The position numbers were made by a program, and so were the translations under genes. From Pocillopora verrucosa (taxonomy: Eukaryota; Cnidaria; Anthozoa; Scleractinia; Pocilloporidae), in NCBI RefSeq assembly GCF_036669915.1, contig NC_089317.1, forward strand, positions 2,642,071-2,706,070: a DNA stretch of 64,000 bases, in the 5' to 3' direction. The notes beneath the pieces are model-generated. The model ran no database searches, was not told the DNA's origin, and saw only the letters and a program-made list of their open reading frames with translations. Positions 59,877 to 64,000 of the stretch are shown one piece after another. Numbering within the stretch: the stretch's first letter is position 1; each line of letters starts with the position of its first letter.

Positions 59877-60567
59877 GGAAAATCAATTTTACATCAATTA
59901 ATGTTAGCAAAACATTGAACAGTTAAATTTTAGTTTCTGTGGGATGAAAATCAATCAAAAGACTGTTGTGCTTCCATATTGGAAATGTGTTTTCAAAGTA
60001 GTTGTTGAAAATCAATTTTCTACTTTACTGCTGGCTTGTTGTGAATGACATTATGCATTCCTTCATTTTGAGCCTAAGGAATAACTGATACATGCCTGTA
60101 CCTCTCCTCCAGAAATACTGAAAACTGCTGCTTATTAGCTGCCCCACTTAAAAGCCCAATTCAAAGCTCTCAAGTCTTTCACATTCATCATGAGACTCAT
60201 GCAAAAAAATTTAATGATTTTCTCAAGCTGAAACCATTGTTTCTTACAGCAGACTACTGCTGTCATTAAGTAACTATGAAATTATTATTGTTTCAAATAT
60301 AATTTACTCCTTGTTTACTTTTAATGTGCTTCAGAGTTTTTCCAGCAGTGGAAATGCTCACTTTAAAACTAAAGTATGCCATAGAAAATTCATATTTTTT
60401 CACAATTTTCAGGGGAAGTATGCCCCCATTCCCCCCTAAGGATGGTGATGCCTGCAGCATCCCATTTGAAGGTTAAAATGCAGGTGAAAATCTCAGTCAT
60501 GAAGGTAGCAAAGGGATGTGGGTTTTATAGAATTGTGTGTGTTCCCCCTGAGTGCCCCATTTGACTT
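59877..60567. other. Intergenic, no supported gene
   Basis: AT-rich; nothing recognised. Confidence 0.4.
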
Positions 60568-60660
60568 TTAACCCTTAACACCCTAAGACATTGGTATTCA
60601 TATTCTCCACACTGTTCTCTTTACATTTCCTATGGAACAGACAAGGAGAATTTGTCAAAG
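60568..60660 (+). repeat. MITE-like element, family A copy 9 (partial)
   Basis: Left half only: TTAACCCTTAACACCCTAAG to GACAAGGAGAATTTGTCAA. Confidence 0.6.
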
Positions 60661-60699
60661 AAGTATATTTGATAGTGAAACAAATAGAAGAGTCAGTTT

Positions 60700-61145
60700 A
60701 GAACATAAGAGCTACATCAATTAATAATTATAATAGGTATTTTAATTGATGAAAATCTTTCTTGGAAAAACCACATTGACTTTGCTCTCACTGAAATGAG
60801 TATGACCATACAAATGATTGCTACATGTAAGTTAAAATGCATTGTTCCATCATCTGTCCTGACTCATAAATATCTATAAATCCTTAATTATACCTTATTT
60901 AACTTATCGACTCCCAACTTAGGGCAATGTGTCTACAAAGTATATAGTAAACAAAATTGCTGTTGTTCAAAAGCAACTATTGCATTTAATTTACCTTACT
61001 GCTGATAGAAAAGAACATGCTATCCCTTATTTATAAATGCAAAAACTCTACCTATTACTGTCATATTATGAAGCTGTATGAAAATTAATGCTTGATGTTC
61101 AGAATGGTTATAAATTTAAACATGGCAAAATTGAAACAAATTGAA
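60700..61145 (+). pseudogene. Non-LTR RT C-terminal fragment
   Basis: Contains GILIDENLSWKNHIDFAL, the typical block just after the RT catalytic region, then frameshifted TADRKEHAIPLFINAKTLP. Opposite in orientation to the CR1/L2-like fragment, so a separate insertion. Confidence 0.6.
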
Positions 61146-61390
61146 CTTGCAGTTGTACAATATCTTTGGTGCACTTAGATACTCGGGATTTTTTTTCTTT
61201 TACAATGAACGTCTTTCATTTTCTGTTTTCTTTTCTTGTGTATATTTAACGGTTTTTTTCATGTATTATTTTCATATTTAGTCAAAATCTGCTTAAATTT
61301 TTCACAATTTAATTTTTTTTCTCATAAGCTAGAGAAACTAGTTTAAACCATTGAAAAAGTTTAATTTGTGGAAAAAACCTTAAAAAGAAG

Positions 61391-61977
61391 GTGAGATACA
61401 GCAGAAAGAATGTTTTAGGAAACCTTTACAGAGGTGTCATAATTGTTTCTGCAGGCTTTTGTCTAGGATCTCAATTTGCATGTAATTTTTTCATCACATC
61501 TTGCTCTGCACATTCACTGGAAATCTCTAGCACATTTTGCAAAATGTTGAGTAATGAGAGTCTTCATCAAATGGCCTAAAAGAGTGGCCTTAAAAATTGG
61601 AAAAGAGCACGAATCAAAGAAATTGAAGTCAAGATGTTCATTTTCACCAGCTTGCTTGATAACTTTTGGATTATGTTTAACTCATGATCCTGTTTCACAA
61701 AATGACCTTTCCCGCAAGTTTCAAAGGAGTTCTTTGTCAGGAGGCTTGCCAGGGGGTTCCATGTTGTGTTTCATTGGTTGGCAGCATGACCACTTTGACA
61801 CACACTTTTAAAAAGGAGGCAAGAAAACTCTTAATTTCTTTGGAGGCCAAAAACTTGAGATTTGATATTACCCAAGTTACCTCTACATTATTAGGGTATG
61901 TAGAGTTGTTGGGTTTTCATGAAAATTGGCTTGAATGTTCCTCAGATATTATTGCACAGAAGAGCATAAGGCTTTAA
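61391..61977 (+). other. Overlapping short open frames, unidentified
   Basis: Three overlapping frames (61391-61579, 61554-61811, 61684-61977) could be pieces of one decayed gene. The last has ITQVTSTLLGYVELLGFHEN, which faintly recalls a region found after the helicase core in RecQ4 proteins; I do not rely on this. No splice sites or start are convincing. Confidence 0.2.
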
Positions 61978-62608
61978 CGAAATTTGAAATATTTCTCTTG
62001 TAATTTACTGGATTTTGACATCAAGGGAAATCCAACCTCATAATAGATTTTTTCAGTAACCATTGTGGGAATATCAAAATTGCCTGACACTCTTTGTCAA
62101 CCCATTATCTGCTGGGTGATACTGTCCAGTTTGTTTCAAGGTCTGGGGTGACACAGAGGCTGGTAATTCAGTAAAGCAAACACCATCAATGTTGCATTTA
62201 AATGCTTACGTGCACCTAACAAAACAAAAACTGTGAAAAGTTTTGTTATTTCAATAATCCGTACTTTGTAAGCTTTACTGTGATGTATATTTTTCTGAGG
62301 TTTCTGTTTTAATCTAATCATGTGTTTAGCATCAAGTAAACAGATATCAAATGTTGTGCAACAGAGCACATGTAAGTTTCCCCTGTACCTTTTGACTTTA
62401 TCTTTAATTAAACTAGCCATAATCTAGTGAGCATCTCTGTTTATTACAGTTTCTTTAATAGTAACATGAGTTGGACCATTTTTTCCAGAAGGCACCCTAT
62501 TTTGTTGATAATAACCTTAAGTAAAAAATTGCCCCGCCTGGATTAGCACCAGCTACCTGCAAGTTGAAGGAATATTTTGTATATTGAATATGAGAAAATA
62601 GATAAAGT
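61978..62608. other. Intergenic, no supported gene
   Basis: No exon or motif recognised on either strand. Confidence 0.4.
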
Positions 62609-62609
62609 G

Positions 62610-62742
62610 TGACAGGAGAATCAGGAACTTTTTAAATTTTTGATGATCTCCTTCATTCTTGTGACTCATACATTTGATTCAAGGGTGATACTGTGAGGAG
62701 AAATTAGAAGCCAATCACAGCTCTTAGAGGTTAAAGGGTTAA
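62610..62742 (+). repeat. MITE-like element, family A copy 10 (partial)
   Basis: Right half only: TTTGATTCAAGGGTGATACT to AGGTTAAAGGGTTAA, upstream of the HEPN gene. Confidence 0.6.
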
Positions 62743-62908
62743 AATGGAAGATGCATCAAACTTATTTTATTGATCTGTTGTGTGATATTTAACTCATTGT
62801 TTGAGTGCTGCAATATTCTGGTGTTGCAAAGTTAGAATAAAGTTATGATTTTTGTGTGTGCTCTGTAATGTTGCCTTCCATGTATTAATTACAAGCATTT
62901 CTTTACAG

Positions 62909-64000
62909 AGGACTTGATTTCATGGCTTCTGCCCCCCCATTGCATCCTTCTACCAAAGAGACCTCCAATTATGCCCAGCTGTGTCGCCTTCTTGTTGGAG
63001 TTGGATCACATGTGTTAAGGGAGATCTTTGACCGGGTATGTCCACCAGAAAACCTTCACACAGTTCTGACTAATCCCACAAACCATGCCAAATTACAAAC
63101 ACTGCGAAAGAAGAGAGTCCTGAGTACCTTCCAATGGGGGAAACTGTATCCTGTTGTCAAATCGTCAATTTCCTCAAGGAACTTTGACAGCTCCCTACTG
63201 CTATTACTTCTGACGAATATCTTTGGTCTGACTCTCCCTGCCTCCAGCTGGAATAACCTTCCTCCAGGATCAGACACCTCTCTAGAAGCTGGCATCGCTC
63301 GCATCAAGGTTTTCAGGGACAGAGTTTTCAGTCATGCTGCTAATGCTTCAGTTGATGATCCAACTTTTAGTTGGTACTGGAACAGCATCAAAGACACCTT
63401 TCTGCATATTGAAGGGACCTGCTATGAGGAAGTCATAGATGATCCTACACTCCATTGTATGGATGCTGATCTTGAAGACCACTACCGAGAGCTTCTGAGA
63501 GAGTGGTTGAAAGATGATGACTTTGTCACAGACAAATTGCATGAAGACAAGATTGTGAAAAAGGCCAGGAAAGGAGGGGACATGGAGGATTCCTTTGACA
63601 TTTCTGAACAAAATTCATGGGAGAGAGGTGTGTGTAATTTTTTTTAAAACCAGAGTTTTAAACTAACTTGTAGAGTCAATGATGTACAGTAAGTCGTACT
63701 AGATCATTAGATGAAATTGAATTTTGTGCAGTTTTTTTTTTTTAAAGTCACAACTCTGTGTAATTGAAGTTGTGAATCTTTATTACCTTGATACATCAAC
63801 TGCATCCATAATTTGCTTTTTTCCTTCATCTTTCTTATCTTTTGATTTCCATTTGGGTAAGCTATTTATTGTCACATACAAATGTTTAAAAAAAACGACA
63901 ACCTTCTTTTTCAGAGACAGTAATAATGCCAGGGGAAAATACATCAACACATACTGGCAATAGCAGCCCACTGGAGCTCAGCGTGAAACTTCCAGAGTTG
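62909..64000 (+). CDS. DZIP3-type HEPN-domain protein, 5' part
   Basis: An exon begins after TTCTTTACAG at 62908, so a 5' UTR intron precedes it. The ATG is at 62922. Coding runs to 63627 (phase 1, donor GTGTGT) and resumes at 63915 in frame, leaving the window with the ORF open (263 residues seen). Residues about 15-170 match the HEPN domain of DZIP3-like proteins: a helical region with ARIKVFRDRVFSHAANASVD. The R-D-x4-H motif (Arg132 to His138) is the RNA-cleaving signature of HEPN nucleases. The second exon is Ser/Thr rich. In corals such domains often precede TPR, NACHT or death-fold parts; the downstream domains here are unseen. Role in innate immunity is inference. Confidence 0.8.

Noticed and set aside
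61684-61977. RecQ4 helicase remnant
   Set aside because: Only a short faint resemblance is visible and no helicase motif is present nearby.
1-64000. CRISPR array, bacterial operon or plasmid features
   Set aside because: Spliced animal genes, poly(A) signals and SINEs show that this is eukaryotic nuclear DNA. The tandem repeats seen are satellites and transposon-derived.

Overview
This window looks like nuclear DNA of a cnidarian, most likely an anthozoan such as a stony coral. The evidence is AT-rich sequence, genes split into many short exons with GT..AG introns, dense short inverted-repeat elements, a cluster of PDGF/VEGF-like factors with CXCXC tails, and a DZIP3-type HEPN gene. The exon models were assembled by hand from splice sites, phase continuity and family motifs; they are not transcript-supported. 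The species call is inference.

1-29 kb: a cluster of four related secreted growth-factor genes. Gene 1 (+, 1241-4027), gene 2 (-, 5176-8613, one or more internal exons unresolved), gene 3 (+, 13220-18904) and gene 4 (+, 25560-28811) each have a signal-peptide exon ending in phase 0, a short propeptide part ending in phase 1, a six-cysteine PDGF/VEGF-type knot and 2 to 5 CXCXC modules. All four lack the two cysteines that link the subunits in classical VEGF. A fifth signal-peptide exon (20853-20921) has no assigned body. A large hexanucleotide satellite sits inside an intron of gene 3. A beta-propeller (NHL-like) pseudogene and a perfect 21-bp hairpin lie between genes 3 and 4.

29-41 kb: a head-to-head pair. 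ENDOG (-, 29414-35337, nine exons, 295 aa, DRGH motif intact) and BAG1 (+, 35895-40973, seven exons, 203 aa, ubiquitin-like plus BAG domain) are separated by 557 bp. A mitochondrial nuclease linked to cell death and a pro-survival Hsp70 cochaperone may therefore share a promoter region.

41-49 kb: a six-exon gene (42723-47519) for a 168-aa acidic, coiled-coil protein that I do not recognise, with many short inverted-repeat elements, a tRNA-derived SINE and a pogo-like nonautonomous element around it.

49-56 kb: a tandem array in which promoter-like, exon-like and intron segments have been copied two to four times. Most copies are decayed and one short exon stays open. The array ends in a broken leucine-rich-repeat fragment of the ribonuclease-inhibitor (NLR) type.

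56-62 kb: retroelement debris: a Penelope-like reverse transcriptase fragment (+), a CR1/L2-like non-LTR fragment (-) and a second RT C-terminal fragment (+).

62.9-64 kb: the 5' part of a gene with a DZIP3-type HEPN domain, which runs off the window.
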